A stretch of 64,000 bases of DNA from Isoetes taiwanensis (GCA_021234155.1 JAJEKV010000013.1:8447193-8511192); one strand, 5' to 3'. Shown: positions 45,949-58,647, counted from the stretch's first letter. Made by a program: numbers and translations. The notes: generated by a model not told the origin, from the letters alone.

Positions 45949-46960
45949 GGGCAATGGATTTTTAAGATCCCCATTACAAGATCGGTGTTGGCCATGTTCG
46001 AACCCATGATCTCAGATGTGGCAGTTTATGGTCCTGTCACTAGACCATACCCCCTGTTAAGGGGCCATTAGAGAAGGATGGGTTTTGGCAGCTTGGGACA
46101 TATTTTGAGCGTATCTAAAGAGATAACTGCTATAGTTCCTAGTGTTTTTTTTTTCCAGCAATGAAAAGCATTTTCGTATTTTTCCATGTCATCATGCGCC
46201 TTAGGTTTTCGGCTTTTTGGAGGCCAAATTTTTTTGAGGTTCACATGAAAACGCATTTTTCCCTAAACAGCAGCGGCCGCTCAATTCTTTTTCTACTATA
46301 TTTTTGCAAGTGCCTTACCTTTCATTGATATTTTCGGATCGTGACAACAAGCCACATCACTAGTTTTACATCTCGCATCTCTGGTTCCTATACCTTCAGA
46401 GAAATCAGAACAACTTGTAGCTAATCAAGAGAAGATTATCAATGTAGGAAGGAAGAGGTGATGAAGCTGACTCATTATCAGATAAAAAAATTAGCTCTCT
46501 ATAAATTATGTTAAGAACTTATACGAGAAGCACTTAAGCGTAAATTTGAAGCCATAACATATGTTTCTAAAGTTAGGTCCCCCAAGTTATAAGATATCGA
46601 AATCATTCGAACATTGTAAGCAAAAACTCAAGAAGATTATATGTCCTCTGTGCTTCTTTGGGCCTGTTGAATATGGCTTAATGGACTGTAGAAACTGGTC
46701 TATAACTTATTTCTATGGTATAGGTTCGAATGGAGTTACTCTTATAGCTAAATATATGGGCTTTGTATGCTTGAACTTCTGGGTAAATATTTTTTTCATT
46801 TGCTTTGCTCGTGTACAACATATATATTGTGGTGACCTTGTTTATCATATGTGCCATTTTGCCAGTTTGTCTACATTGAATATCTTACAAAGATAAGCCT
46901 GAGAAAATGTTTATGCCACATTTTGAATCCTATAGAATGAAAACTCTTGAGCTTCAGTAG
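45949..46960. repeat. 1-kb duplicated segment, copy B, with tRNA-like SINE head (minus strand)
   Basis: Partner of 38036-39110. The minus strand has the A-box-like TGGTCTAGTGACAGG (46033-46047) and B-box-like GGGTTCGAACATGG (45992-46005), the latter closer to the tRNA consensus than in copy A. Both copies carry independent stops in the former ORF-like part. Confidence 0.75.
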
Positions 46961-47089
46961 TGGTCAATGTCAGGATAGGTTCTGTACGTACAGAATTATT
47001 TTTCTGGACGTATAAAGTCCAAAAATATGTATTTTTTGGTAAAAAAAATGTATTTCCCATAGTTTTCCCTCGCTGGCCAGAAAAAAAAA

Positions 47090-47310
47090 AAATTCGCTTA
47101 TGCGGAAAAAAAGAAAAAAAAATTGAAATTTTTGTCCTTTCACTTACGCGAAAACAGTTTCGCGTAAGCGAAACAGAGGTTTCGCTTATGCGAAAAAATA
47201 AATAAATAAATAAATAAATCAAATTTCTTTTTCGCGTAAGCGAAGTAGCTATTTTGCTTACGCGAAAACAGTTTCGTAAGCGAAAAAGCTATTACGCTTA
47301 CGCGAAAATT
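47090..47310. repeat. Cluster of TTCGCGTAAGCGAA-like palindromic motifs
   Basis: About eight copies of CGCGTAAGCG or its complement CGCTTACGCG (some with TATGCG) occur within 220 bp, separated by A-rich spacers and a (TAAA)n tract at 47202-47218. Each copy is a near-palindrome flanked by TTT and AAA. No ORF accounts for them. Confidence 0.88.
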
Positions 47311-49478
47311 AATTTTTATTTAGCACACTAGCCTAACCAAGCCTACAACCTTTCTTGCAATTCTAGCCTATCCACATGTAACTTCCATGTCATCAAAATC
47401 TGATGTGCCTTATTTTGCACCATTAGATCTCTGTTTTTGCAAATCTAAGGCCAGGGAGATTAGAAAATCAGAAAAAAAAAATGAAGACAGAGATAGAAAG
47501 AGTCATCAAATAACTTCTTGTGTCATCTTATGCTATCGATTCCATGTTTTGTGTGCTCCAGAAAGAAGCCATAGAAATCGACCATTCATTCGGTAAACAC
47601 CCTCCCTTCTTTGTTTTTCTTTTCGTGGGCATGTGCACGTGTTTACATCAGTTTTTCTGGATATGCCATGCTCTGGCACTCGTCCTAAAGCCATTTGCCA
47701 TAAATTGGGAGGCCATTTTCTGAAGCCTATTTCATTTGTACAAAAATGAATCTTGTGGGCGATACGTCATTGCCTCCTTCCATGGCGACAATGCATCAGA
47801 AGAGCATATCTATGTTTCTAGATGCAGGCTGGCCTAACAAGGTAATTCTTGCATCGCAATGCTGTCTTTCCAGCGAAGTTCCTCGGCTTATTTTTAATTC
47901 TTTTCAGTCCATTAGATTCCACAGAATGTCCCAAGAACTCTAGATTTCAAACATGCCGAGCACCATAATCCAGCTGAAAGTTTCAGAAAAAGGGATGCTC
48001 ATTTTCGAGTGAGGCCTTGGATTCTTTTGCTGTTCAGTTTTGTCTTGAGAACATCATCCATACCTTACAAAATTGCCTTGGAGATGTAGAAAGACGAAAT
48101 AACCTCCTTGGCATGCATGCCGGCAGTTCCTCTTAGAGTGCATGTCTGCTGCTCCTCTAGCTTTGCCTCGGTTGGTGCTGTAGTTGTTTAGTTTTTCTAG
48201 CGGCCATACTGGGCTTATGATTTTTTATTTGATTTAGTGTTAGGATTTCCAGAATCTTCAACGACTGCTAGGGTTTGGCCGAAGCTTGATAATGCCACAT
48301 GACAAAGATATCTGCATGCCTTTTCAAAGGCTCGTATGCTGAGGTTTCTCCATTCTAAACTGCCCATTGCATTGTATATGAACCCTATTTTGTACCTTCC
48401 TCTATTTTATAGCGCCTGCTTATGACAGTAGAATGCATAGGTAGCGATATAAAAAGAGGTCCTCTTTTTGCTCCCTCGCTTGTTAAGAATGTTGCCTCGC
48501 CTCCCCTTCATTATTTGCCTCTTTTGATGCTTTATTTGTTTGCTTTATATCTTCCCATGCAGGATCTGTGAAAAGGGTTTCTATATTCTGACAAAGCCTT
48601 GTTTTGACTACATTTGGATAGCGATATTTAGCATCTACCTTGTCATTGCTTGGGAGCCTGACATCTTGTTGGTACTGCCTGGAAAGATAAGATGCTAAGA
48701 TCTTTTGCCTGAAAAAAATTGTGGTAAATATTCCAGTGAAATCTGATGCTACGGCAGAGAAGAGAGGTTTTTGTACATACAAAATTATTTCTAATGAATC
48801 ACATCTGGGAAAACCAGCTAAAGCAAATATCTTGGATGAAGATCAGATGTGACACTGTTGTACATGACTAAGCCTATCACATAATCTACTACAAGAGCAA
48901 GATCCTTTGTATTCTTAGCAAAATCATGTCTCAAATAATCAGACATATTTATTGTCAACAAATATTCAATGATTGAAAGTTAGTTTATATTGGTCACTCA
49001 CATTTAGATCTGGCATTTTCTACATCACTAGATCTGATAGAGGTTACTGTTCTAGTCAGATAAGGTGTCAAAAAGCATAATGGTTTATTCTGAGGAATTA
49101 CAGTCTGTGCATGGCCAGCTTCTTACAGAGCAGTCGAGATGTTTCAGATTAGATGTGAATTATCCTGCCTTCTCTTCTTTATTTCCAATGTCTATGGTAT
49201 TCAGAAATTGTCTCACTTGTTGGATCTATTGGTTGATGTGGCAGAGTTGAGATAGAAGTTGTAGTCTATTAAAACACTGGAAAAGGAATTGGACTTTCTT
49301 TGTCGTCAAAAAGGTGCATCTCAAGTGGCTGAATGATGGTAGCAATAAGTTACCCATCGAATTAGATGAATGATGTACGACTCTAATAGATCTACAACTG
49401 TAGGTCATTGCTCATGCTGTTTCCAATTGCCTGTAAGTATGAAAATGTGCAAGTTTATATTACATCATTCTATTATCA
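47311..49478. other. No gene recognised
   Basis: ORFs at 47387-47596, 47746-47943 and 48483-48782 (minus) lack known motifs. No RNA gene or repeat could be supported. Confidence 0.45.
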
Positions 49479-49506
49479 CTAGAAAAAGTGCCCAGCGTTG
49501 CTGGGC
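49479..49506 (-). other. Helitron 3' terminus (hairpin plus CTAG)
   Basis: On the minus strand GCCCAGCAACGCTGGGC forms a 7-bp stem with a 3-nt loop, followed by ACTTTTT and CTAG, then host T. This is the canonical Helitron termination structure. Confidence 0.75.
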
Positions 49507-50156
49507 TTTTCATCAGGCATAAGCTCAAAAACTAATACCATTAATCAAAGTTTGTGAATAATAATACAATCATGGTGTTGCTCCATTTTCAAGAAGCTTC
49601 TTATTGATATGCAAAATACACTCATAAACATATAATACTTAGAAAAGTCGAAAGCAATTGGATGAATTGTACCTTCTAAATTTGATGTATAGAATCTGGC
49701 ACAAGCAGAGAAAAGCAATTGAGATCTTCGGTAATGGCCCCTTCTTCTAGAAAATAAATGATCTAGCGGCAAAGAATAATCAATTTGCATTGTAAAGCCT
49801 TCTAACTGGACTTGTTATGAAGCCATGAGGAAGGCAAAGCCGTCGTTCTTCAATGAACCCTCTGTGATTAAGGCAATGGAATTTAGAATGTGCTAACAGT
49901 ATTTAAAAAAAACAGGAAAGCATGCAGTTTATTGACAAAATAGCAAAAGGTCTTAGCAGACTACTTGTACAAGTACATTAGGCAAGTTTAAAATTTTCAA
50001 AGAAATGAAAACTACAACGGGATAAGACTGTGCAAACTTTTTCAGTCCTAATAGATGAAAATTCTGTAGATCTTATGTACTACTATAATGCAACAACGAA
50101 GAAAGATGAATATTTTACCTCGAACATAAAACTCTTCAGTCTATGCCTTTCTTTAT
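49507..50156. other. Helitron interior, no gene recognised
   Basis: AT-rich sequence with short ORFs lacking motifs. Confidence 0.45.
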
Positions 50157-50302
50157 GTGCATTTAAAATATCATTTAACAGTGTGAAGATGAGATCTGGG
50201 CTGCAAATATTAACATAAACACAAAATTTTTGCTTCAGAATGAATAGACTCTGAATCCATTATCAGATTTAATTTATCTGCATGTTCAAATAGGCTCTAT
50301 AG
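50157..50302. repeat. Direct repeat copy 1 inside the Helitron
   Basis: From TGCATTTAAAATATCATTTA to AGGCTCTATA. It recurs at 50821-50972 with few changes. Confidence 0.9.
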
Positions 50303-50820
50303 TTTAAGCGTACACCCACATGTACATCAGTAATAATTTGGAGTAAGTATATGGGGCTGGACTTCATCCTAAAGGCAGAGTTTAAAAGGCCTGAAGCTAC
50401 GTTTGTCATATAGAGCTGGTCTGAAAAGGCAACTTGAAGCTACGTTTGTGCAAAAGAAGTAACTAATTTTTCAAGAAAGCAACAAAATGCTAGAGAACAG
50501 TTCAAAATGCTACATTCTAGAATTATTTAATCTATATTACAAAGCATGGATAAATAAATCTCACTTTACCTGATCGCTCCAAACAATACCTTTTTTTATG
50601 CTGCATTATCTGAAAAAAACCACGCCAGGACTCCATATCCATGCCATTAAATGAAGCATACAATGGGGAAATATCTCCGAAGATCCGGCCTTTTCAATAT
50701 TGATTGTTGCCATAAAATCCTAATGTGTGCTGAAGCGACTTGGAGAGAAGAATTTGGCAGAGTACACAGATGCTTGAACTGCCCTGCAATGAGCGTATTT
50801 TTTTAATGGCACCACAACAG

Positions 50821-50972
50821 TGCATTTAAGATATCATTTAACAGTGCGAAGATGAGGTCTGGGCTGCAAATATTAACATAAACACAAATTTTTTGCTTCA
50901 GAATGAATAGACTCTGAATCCATTATCAGATTTAATTTATCTGCATGTTCAAATTGTCAAGAGGCTCTATAA
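50821..50972. repeat. Direct repeat copy 2 inside the Helitron
   Basis: Second copy of the about 146-bp segment, with a short insertion (TTGTCAAG) near its end. The two copies start 664 bp apart. Confidence 0.9.
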
Positions 50973-52349
50973 TAACTAAAAGGGCATCTAGCTATTTTGC
51001 ATTCAAATTGATTAAGTAATGGAGCAAAATATCACATGGCAGTTGCAGCAAAGGATACCCAAAAAAATGTAGAACCTAGAAGATATTGTGCCAATCCTTG
51101 AAAATATGTTAGAGGAAGAAGAACTTCTAAATGAAGACTTCGAAAATATGGAAGGGGACTCTATAGGATTCGCAGATGTGTTGTAGAATCTGAGGGTTGT
51201 TCTTAACATCTGCCATCATAATGCACTTCCAGAAGATCTACTTTCCCAACGTCCACACCCTTCCAGATGGCATTTCCACCGCAAAAAATAAAAAAGGAGT
51301 TGACCCTATTTAGAGCCCATCCACATTACGTGGATCAACTAAATACATTTAACCTTTAATTGGCCATTTTCTACAATAAAAGAATGCGAATTTGTATGGG
51401 CCTTCAGTTCAAAATGCTGGTTTAGTCAAGGGAAGGGTTTATATTTGTATACAAATAATAGCCTATATGGCACATGCACATTCTGGACAGACATATTTTA
51501 TTTTCTAAATAACCACGAATGGGGCATACATTTTATTAGATGCCAGAAATTAATTCTAACAGTTACAGTATATGTGGCATAAGCCAGCGCCCCATATATT
51601 GTTGAGCATGCCTATATTATAAATACTATCTGGCCCGCTAATGGTGCGGTTAATCAAAGGTCCATCTAAGCTCACTGATTAATTATAGCAGTTCGTCTTC
51701 AGTTTAACTCTAAATGCTTCTTTCATTAATTACAAATTCGTCAAAAGTAGCAATTGCAAGGATATGAAATATCTCCAAACTGCTGAGAAAATCCCTTGTA
51801 TATCGTCCGTTATATAATTGTTCGATCAACACTGTATTTAGTCTAGGCTAGCTTATGGCATTGAATAACACAAAAACTCAATGCAAACTGTCTTCCAACC
51901 CATCTATTACGCTAGAAAAAATGTTGTCTTATCATGTATTGGTGCTATATTACCAATAGGAACCAGAAAAAAGGTCAGCCACCTTAAACAGCCATCAAGG
52001 ACTTTCTGCACAGAATTTCATTTCGAGCAACAGAAATGATGCTGGTAAAGCTGAAATCCAAAAGCATACCCTCCACTTCCAGATATGCTGAACTTCATTC
52101 TATCTTATAATCTTCACAAAAAAAATGCATCAAACATATGGGCCCTGAGGCATGAATGTCACTTCGTTGTCCAAATGTTTTCCCTGCATTGTCCAAGAGA
52201 TCCTGATGGTATACACATCACTCAGACATCGCTCTATTCCCTTTATATCAACGTATGTAAATAGGAGATTTAATAAGCTTTGACTTTAATCCTTCCCTTA
52301 GACTTCCCTTGCAGAAGAATTCTTCTACAGTAATATATTTGAGAAATAG
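50973..52349. other. Helitron interior, no gene recognised
   Basis: AT-rich, with no family-matching ORF. It may include the 3' untranslated part of the OEP16-like gene that ends at 52350. Confidence 0.45.
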
Positions 52350-54021
52350 TTAATTCCCTGTAGGTGGATACTGCACGGGTCTAGGGATTTCTACTGTTGT
52401 AGTAATAGTGAAAGCTAAGGCAGTCATTGCAAGTATTTGGCCAGCACTTCCTGCTCCTGAACTTACTGATGCAGCCATGGCCCCTGTTAAGGCTCCAGCT
52501 ATGGTGGCATTCATCTGAATAGAGTTAAACAATGACATGTGTTTAGATGTAGCATAACATTGAGAGGGGAAAAAACATGACCCCAACACAATGCTTTTGA
52601 CACAGTTTGACTTAAAATTTAACTAATGGGTGTAATTACGAACATGTCAAAATGCATAAATTGAAGGAACAATTGTGCAAATGTGGATACGCACAACTCT
52701 TTACAAAATATATAAATGAAAACATACCCAGTCCTTTTTCTTCCTTAGCCCCTCAATTCCACAAGTCAATCCCATATAAGCTCCACCAAAGCATCCTGCA
52801 TGTTCTAAGTATCTCTTTAAGTAGTTACAAATATTATTCATACAAAGAAATATTACCCCAACCCAAGCCATTTCGTTCAGATGATTTTGCTTGAAAATGA
52901 GCAGGGACACCTTAGCCATTTAACACGGACTGCAGTTTCTAGCATTTTATCAGAAAGCTCGCCACATAGAAAAGACGGGCAACTCCATGATGTCCTGAGA
53001 TTACAGTTACACCCCTGTGATCAGAAATATATTAACTACTAATCATATGCTGGATCAAGCAAGCCGTAAATATAATCAAACATGCAACAGCTGTTGCCAT
53101 TGGCTAGTCAAATAACGTAAGGAAAGCAGGATAACAATCAGGGTCATGTTTCAACAGCCTCAAAAACTATTAACGCTGATAACATTATTTCGAAAAGGAT
53201 TAACAATATCAACATTACTGCTCTATAGGCTTCCAAACTGCTTTCCATTAATAAAATAGTGAACCTCCAATTGTTAAACCATTACATGGTTTTAATAAAG
53301 GCATCCAACAAGCCATAAGAATACAGAAACCTGAATATTATGTCTAAGATAAAAACTGGAGATAATACTGAAACTGGATGTCAAGCATAAGGGGTGGGTG
53401 TGGGTCATTCCAAGAGGGATGCAGAAGGTCTGGATTTTTTACAGCTTTCCATCTGTATCGAATTGAACATTTTGACCTCCATCATGACAGTTTCCTGAGT
53501 CTTCATTGCCAGCCACACATAGATCAATATGGATACCTTCATGAATAAGGCTTGCTGATATTAATTTCCACCTCTTGGTGGCCAGAAATATGATGCATCC
53601 AATCTATTACTAATAAAGTGCCAGATTCAAGCCTGCTATTGCTTTACTATGAGAACATTCTATGTAGAGTCTAAACACTTCTGAGGGTCTTAGTTGAAAA
53701 AGCCTGCAAGGCCAGCTGGTTCCAATGTATTTACAACAATAAAGAGCTCCAGACATTAGAGCATCATAGCATTTATCACATCAAAGCATTTGTATCCATA
53801 TCCTCGGAAGTGATGAACAGATCAGTAGGAGTCTTTACTATTGTGAAGACAAAACTTGCCTGAGATACTCTTTTCCACTGTTGCTTCTCTAGTTTTAGTG
53901 GCGCACCTACCCTTTCCACAATAGATCCTGTTACACATACAATTATCAATGCTGGACAAAGACAAAGGGCATTGGCACTTTATACAAAATCCAACTTACC
54001 AGTACCTACCTTCGCTGCCAT
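52350..54021 (-). CDS. OEP16 / Tim17-family membrane protein, spliced
   Basis: The last two exons are secure: 52795-52728 encodes CFGGAYMGLTCGIEGLRKKK and DW, then, after a GT-AG intron in phase 0, 52514-52350 encodes MNATIAGALTGAMAASVSSG and a hydrophobic helix, ending at TAA. The G-x-x-x-G-rich helices and the K/R-K-K-D-W-x-N-A-x-x-A-G-A-x-T-G-A signature are those of Tim17/Tim22/OEP16 proteins (plastid outer-envelope or mitochondrial membrane pores). An upstream exon at 53927-53839 (GSIVERVGAPLK, RVSQASFVF) fits the OEP16-4-like region preceding it. A 16-nt first exon at 54021-54006 (MAAKVG) would join it in phase. The junction between 53839 and 52795 is off by one phase, so either a small exon was missed or the copy is damaged. 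Confidence 0.7.
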
Positions 54022-54364
54022 GAAATATTACCCGGGCTCCAACCTACCAGTGTCACGGGCCTATAGCAGCATTGTTAATGAAGAACATCAGCCATTAAGA
54101 GCTGGGGTCATGATAAACAAGAAAGCACCTATTGCCATGAAGGTCTCTTAGCAGACAATCAGCCAAAAGCTTCCCAGCCTTATCAGATCTGTAGAAAGAC
54201 AGTCAATGGCAATACAATGGCAAAAGAAAGACCAACCATACTTGCCTTCGTATCCTCAAATGATCGCCAACAACAACCTTCGCTCCATTTTCTGCTACGA
54301 TCCAGCAAGCCTCCGACCACCAGCCCTAATATTTCGGCCGGAATGAGTGCCCACAATTTCATAC

Positions 54365-55077
54365 CTGAAGAACTTTTGCCATTGAGATGTTTTGCATATG
54401 CTGAAAATCATGTAGGTATCTCAGCATCTTTTTTGAGGGATCCGCATTATAATTCAGAATAAAGTCGTTTGCCCCTGTGCTTATGAGATATAATGCATTT
54501 GCAATAGTAGATTGCGCAATAATTGGACCAAACTCAAGCTCTAGACCCTTTATATATGCCTCATGCCATCGCATTTGCTGGGAAAACGAAACCGCATTCT
54601 ATGTACATATTATAATGAAAACAGAGCATTAGATTTGATATTTTATCTTAGATTAGGTCCTCGTGAAACAGGATCTAGGATTTCTTACCAAGGCAACCGA
54701 TGTGGAGTCTAAAAATCCAGAACCAGCTGATGCGAAGTTTATTCCATGAATAATTTGTCGACCTTCAGCTTCCGGAGATAAGAAAGCAGGGGAATATGGC
54801 AATCCAAACTCAGAAGCTACAAAATCGGCAGAATTCAGAATAACAGAGATCTTAAGAAATATATGATCAAGGAGTATGAGAAATTACCGAGATAATGAAC
54901 TGCCAGAAGACCATTTGAAAATCGGCCTGTCGGCTCTTGAGCATTGTGATCTCTTCCATAAGGAAGGAAATTTGCTTTGAAAATGGTCTGCAAGTAATTG
55001 TTGTTGCCAACATCAACTGTGGAATCGCCAAAAACAATGAGGCTGGAAATATTAAATCCGTGTGTCATTTCGAGCAT
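54365..55077 (-). pseudogene. GDSL esterase/lipase, first three exons only
   Basis: Exon 1 (55077-54888) has [20 protein letters not shown], the block-I GDS active-site motif with the nucleophile Ser, and GRFSNGLLA. Exon 2 (54816-54689) has INFASAGSGFLDSTS, block II. Exon 3 (54577-54365) has ALYLISTGANDFILNY, the block-III G-x-N-D region. Phases agree at each GT-AG junction. The final part with the D-x-x-H catalytic block is missing before the next gene, and the expected L-G-A-R-K exon is at best a decayed trace near 54300. No signal peptide precedes the family core: the frame upstream of the Met at 55077 runs into a stop. So this is a truncated copy, as expected for a captured fragment. Confidence 0.85.
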
Positions 55078-55368
55078 CAGCACGATGATACTGCCAAAAA
55101 AATGAGCGCTGAAGCCGACGATCTACACTTCCTCTGTCTAAAAACCTTTACAAAGAAGTGAGCGTGAGAAATAACCAGAGTTCCTTTAATTCTAGAAATA
55201 CAGATATTGAACCGGAAGAGCAGCTAGCCGAGGAGACATCGCCATGGAAAAAAAAACGGTTTCTCTTCTAACGTGGAGGTAATCAACGAAAAAAAAAACC
55301 CTAAAAAAAATTCAAAGGCCAAGATCGCGCACAGACTATCACAAAACGCCTTTATTATTATATATAGA

Positions 55369-55548
55369 TTCTTTTCTTTCTCATGTTTCACTTTTAGACC
55401 ATCTTAAATTTGATAAACATTTATATATTCCACCATGTATTCGATTGGTTAAAATGATGATTGTCACAGGATTTGAGATATTATTGGTAATCTCTGAACT
55501 AGCTAAATGAGGATACTACATACATAGTCTTAAATTCTAGCATCTTAA
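55369..55548. other. Spacer between Helitron and LINE remnant
   Basis: AT-rich, with no feature seen. Confidence 0.5.
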
Positions 55549-56830
55549 ATGCTGGCGTTGTCATGGCTAAGTGCCAGATTAGATCTGTATTACAAATATT
55601 GGCATTCCTGTTTGAAAGCAATGCTAATAAATTGGCTTTATCATGACTTCAGTAGGGTTGCTTTATCTGATGCGACCTCTGTGAGCCAGTTACTATATGC
55701 AGATGATGTAGGTTTGCTAGCCCACACGGCCAGCAGTATGCAGCAGCATTTGGATGCCCTCAGTGGGTTCTGTGGGGCAACGGGATTGACAGTGAACTTG
55801 CACAAAACTAAGCTTCTCGCGATCCTGTCCTCGCAACACCCTATCCTGGAGTTATATTACAGGGGACAGGAAGTGGAGATGGTGCGGAGCTTCAAGTATC
55901 TGGGAATTGATTTCACTACTAACATACTGTGGGATGAGTGTGTGGAGAGGAGAGCCAGTGCAGGCTGGAAGGCTCTCTATGCAGTGCAAAACGCGTGTTG
56001 CCGGATAGATCTCTGTGACTGGGCGAGGAGAGCACACCTGTTTAGGGCTTTGGTCGAGCCGGTGCTGCTATATGGGGTGGAGGTTTGGGGCCCGGCAGTT
56101 AGCAAAAAACACGGGGATAGGTTGGAAAGGGTGCGCAGCTTTCTTGACATATAGCTTGGGAGTGAAGGACACCGCATCAGTGTCAGATTTTGTTGTATGA
56201 GACGGGGTTCTCGCCTTTACAAAGATACGCTATGCGCAGCATCTTACTTGCTTCCATAAGGTGGATGGGATGGATGAGCATCGCTTGCCTCCACAGCCGT
56301 GTTGTTAACGCAGGGGCCCCGGTATTGAAGAGGGTATGGCACGAGCACCGTAAGGGATGGTTTATGAGGTGGTCTATGGATTACCAACGATGATGGTGGC
56401 ACCGGTCGATTCTCGATGCGAGAATGGGCAATTGGATGCGAAGCTATGCCGCCACTGCGTGGGATGCCTCTACTCTTGCAAAGCCCAAGATAGAGCACTA
56501 TCACGCCCAGATTAATCCCGGCCTTGAGCATGGACCCCATCGGTACTTGAAAGCACGCATCTCGGTGAAGAAACGGATTGCTGCCATAAGGACGGGTTCC
56601 CATTACCTCAGAATTGAAACAGGTCGCTGGGGGGTGAATGGCGGGCACGGGATCCCCGGGAGGAGAGGATATGTCGGTGTTGTGAGATGCATGTGGTAGA
56701 GGATGAGCACCATGCCCTCCAAATGATTGCCCAAAGATATGCCCATGTCCGAAAGCAAAGGTACACCGATCTTAGATGCTCGACACACCGCTACATCGCC
56801 ATACTCGCATCACCTATGGTAACGTGACTG
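55549..56830 (+). mobile_element. LINE ORF2 reverse transcriptase C-terminal remnant
   Basis: A 201-codon frame (to about 56154) holds the reverse-transcriptase active site SQLLYADDVGLLAHTASSMQ, then GLTVNLHKTKLL, FKYLGIDF and a thumb region ending ALVEPVLLYGVEVWGP. After frame changes the sequence continues with GVKDTASVSDFV, YETGFSPLQRYAMRS and, near 56560-56780, AAIRTGSHYLRIETGRW and CRCCEMHVVEDEHHAL. The last is a zinc-binding tail seen after the reverse transcriptase of many plant LINE-type elements. The fingers region and endonuclease are missing. This is a 5'-truncated, frameshifted copy, as left by incomplete target-primed reverse transcription. Confidence 0.88.
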
Positions 56831-57046
56831 GGAGCTTACATCCTGCAGATTTCGACCGTCAGACTTGCTCTTCGGGGGCATGGTATTTGAGAGCCTACTG
56901 TTAGGGTTTTTCCTCCCAAGTGGGGGTTTTTTCATCCCGGTAGTAGGGATCTACTGTACAGTTATATTGTTTGTTTTTGGTGTTGGGGTTTTTGGCTTTT
57001 TGCCTGTTCTCTGCATGTACCGTCTCATAGGCCTCTGGCCTCCGTG

Positions 57047-58646
57047 TGTGACGTTCCAAGTATTTATACAATATATGTATAAATACATTGACACGTCACC
57101 CAGTATAGATACGCCACCATGGGGTATGGTAACCTAGGGGGTTGACCTAAAAGGGATTTAATTAGCTATGTTAATTAAATCATTAAGGATAATAACCTAT
57201 GATTAAGGAAATTAATAATTAAGAAGGATAATTAAGCCAATTATGGTTTAAGAAGGCGCCACCTGGCCAAACTCGATTGGCCAGCATGGTGATTACTAAT
57301 TGGATCCAATAAGGTGGATCACCACCCCCATATCAGCCAGAATCAAACCAGTTGAGTGCCCAAGAACTGTTGCTGACTTCACCAAAATCACTGAACAACC
57401 ACTAGCTGTTGCTGCCACCCTACTTACAGCACTAAGGAAGCGCCCCACGATAACGGTTCCAGCCGAAACACGGGTTAGTAGTAGTTTAGCTTGTGAATTG
57501 TAGGGTAGTACTTCAGTACTCTTTTCTGATTGCCTTTGTTGAGATTAACCCTTCTCTGGTAAGTAGGACTACATTTCAATTATGAATGGTGCTCTGTTAC
57601 GAACTGGTTGATGTATCTATGGAGTATTTCGGTAGCTTCCATTAAACAGGGGTTTAAAGGGGGGGTAGAGACCTCTGAGCTCATCTATGATAGTATGCTC
57701 CTAGATAGAGCCCTGTAATATTCCCATTAGATGCGGCCTGTGTGCAAGAGACCACCGGGTCATAGACGCTATGGTCTGGCTTAGCACCAGAGAAGGGACG
57801 CAGTGGTGAAGTGGGGGTGGGGTCTTGCACGAACATAAAAGGCTCCTGAGACTCCTACAGTGGGCTAGGCCTGATAGCCGGTCACGTAGAGGGCCGGGTA
57901 TGGGTCTGACACTCCCTGGGTGTAGAGATGTGATCCGTATGGAGCATCTTGCACTTTGAGTAGATTTAGGGTGAGTAAGTTGGGTACGGATGCGGGGGTC
58001 GCTGATGCGGCACGTATTCTCTAGCTCACCCATGGAACCACTGTGATCCTGGAAGGGGACGCTTCCCTGACCTGCCTCGTCGGACCGGGGCGTCATGAAC
58101 CCTGGAGTAGGCTCAAAAGGGTGATACCTTGAGTCTGCGTCTCCAGAAGGCTATAGCGAAGCCATAGCGTGAATCGACCCATCTGCAAAGTGTGCACAGG
58201 AGGGGCGGATGGAGTGGACAACCCTAGCCGATGTTCTATGCCAGCCAACGCCATGCCAAGACTCGGTCTGCTGATCTCTTGAGGCCCAGCCGTCAGTCGA
58301 TCCTCACTGGAGTCTGAGCCGGGGTAGAACCTGAGGTTTGGGGTGTTTTCTTAGTTTTAGATGCATATTCTTTGCCGTTGGTATTTGGATGGATGCGCCA
58401 CCCTTCGTGGTGGTTATTTATATATGATTTATGCTGTGTGCTAGCTCTTGTATTCATGCTTCCGCGACGTAGGAGCCCATCGAAGGCGTGGGCCGAATGA
58501 CACCTCCGTGCCCTTCACTCGAGCATCTCTACGTAGATGGCCCGGGTCAGACGGAGGGCCCTGCTCATGGCGAGATGGTCGCCATGGGAGGGGAAAGTCC
58601 CCGTATGTATACGGCCGGGGGTCGTATATATTCAGGGAGCGTCACA
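57047..58646 (+). repeat. 5' LTR (about 1600 bp) of the giant retrotransposon
   Basis: Starts TGTGACGTTCC and ends GAGCGTCACA, so the termini form the 7-bp inverted repeat TGTGACG/CGTCACA, followed at once by a primer site. The internal 3' half is GC-rich. TATA-like sequences lie near 57070-57085 and 58418-58430. The start is deduced from the inverted terminus, since the second LTR is outside the window. Confidence 0.75.
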
Positions 58647-58647
58647 G

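Larger units (their letters stand above)
49479..55368 (-). mobile_element. Probable Helitron carrying captured gene exons
   Basis: Read on the minus strand, the 5' end is A|TCTATATATAATAATAAAGG (55368), the TC start and AT-rich leader typical of plant Helitrons. The 3' end is a GC-rich hairpin, 7 nt, then CTAG|T (49479). Flanking A and T fit insertion into an AT dinucleotide, and no target duplication is expected. The 5.9-kb body has no RepHel protein, so it is non-autonomous. It contains GDSL-lipase and OEP16-like exons in the same orientation as the element, as in gene-capturing Helitrons. Both ends are short motifs, so a chance pairing of two different ends is the main alternative. Confidence 0.65.

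Noticed and set aside
46911-47222. Overlapping ORFs on both strands
   Set aside because: They run through A-rich spacers and the CGCGTAAGCG repeats; peptide composition is driven by the repeats.
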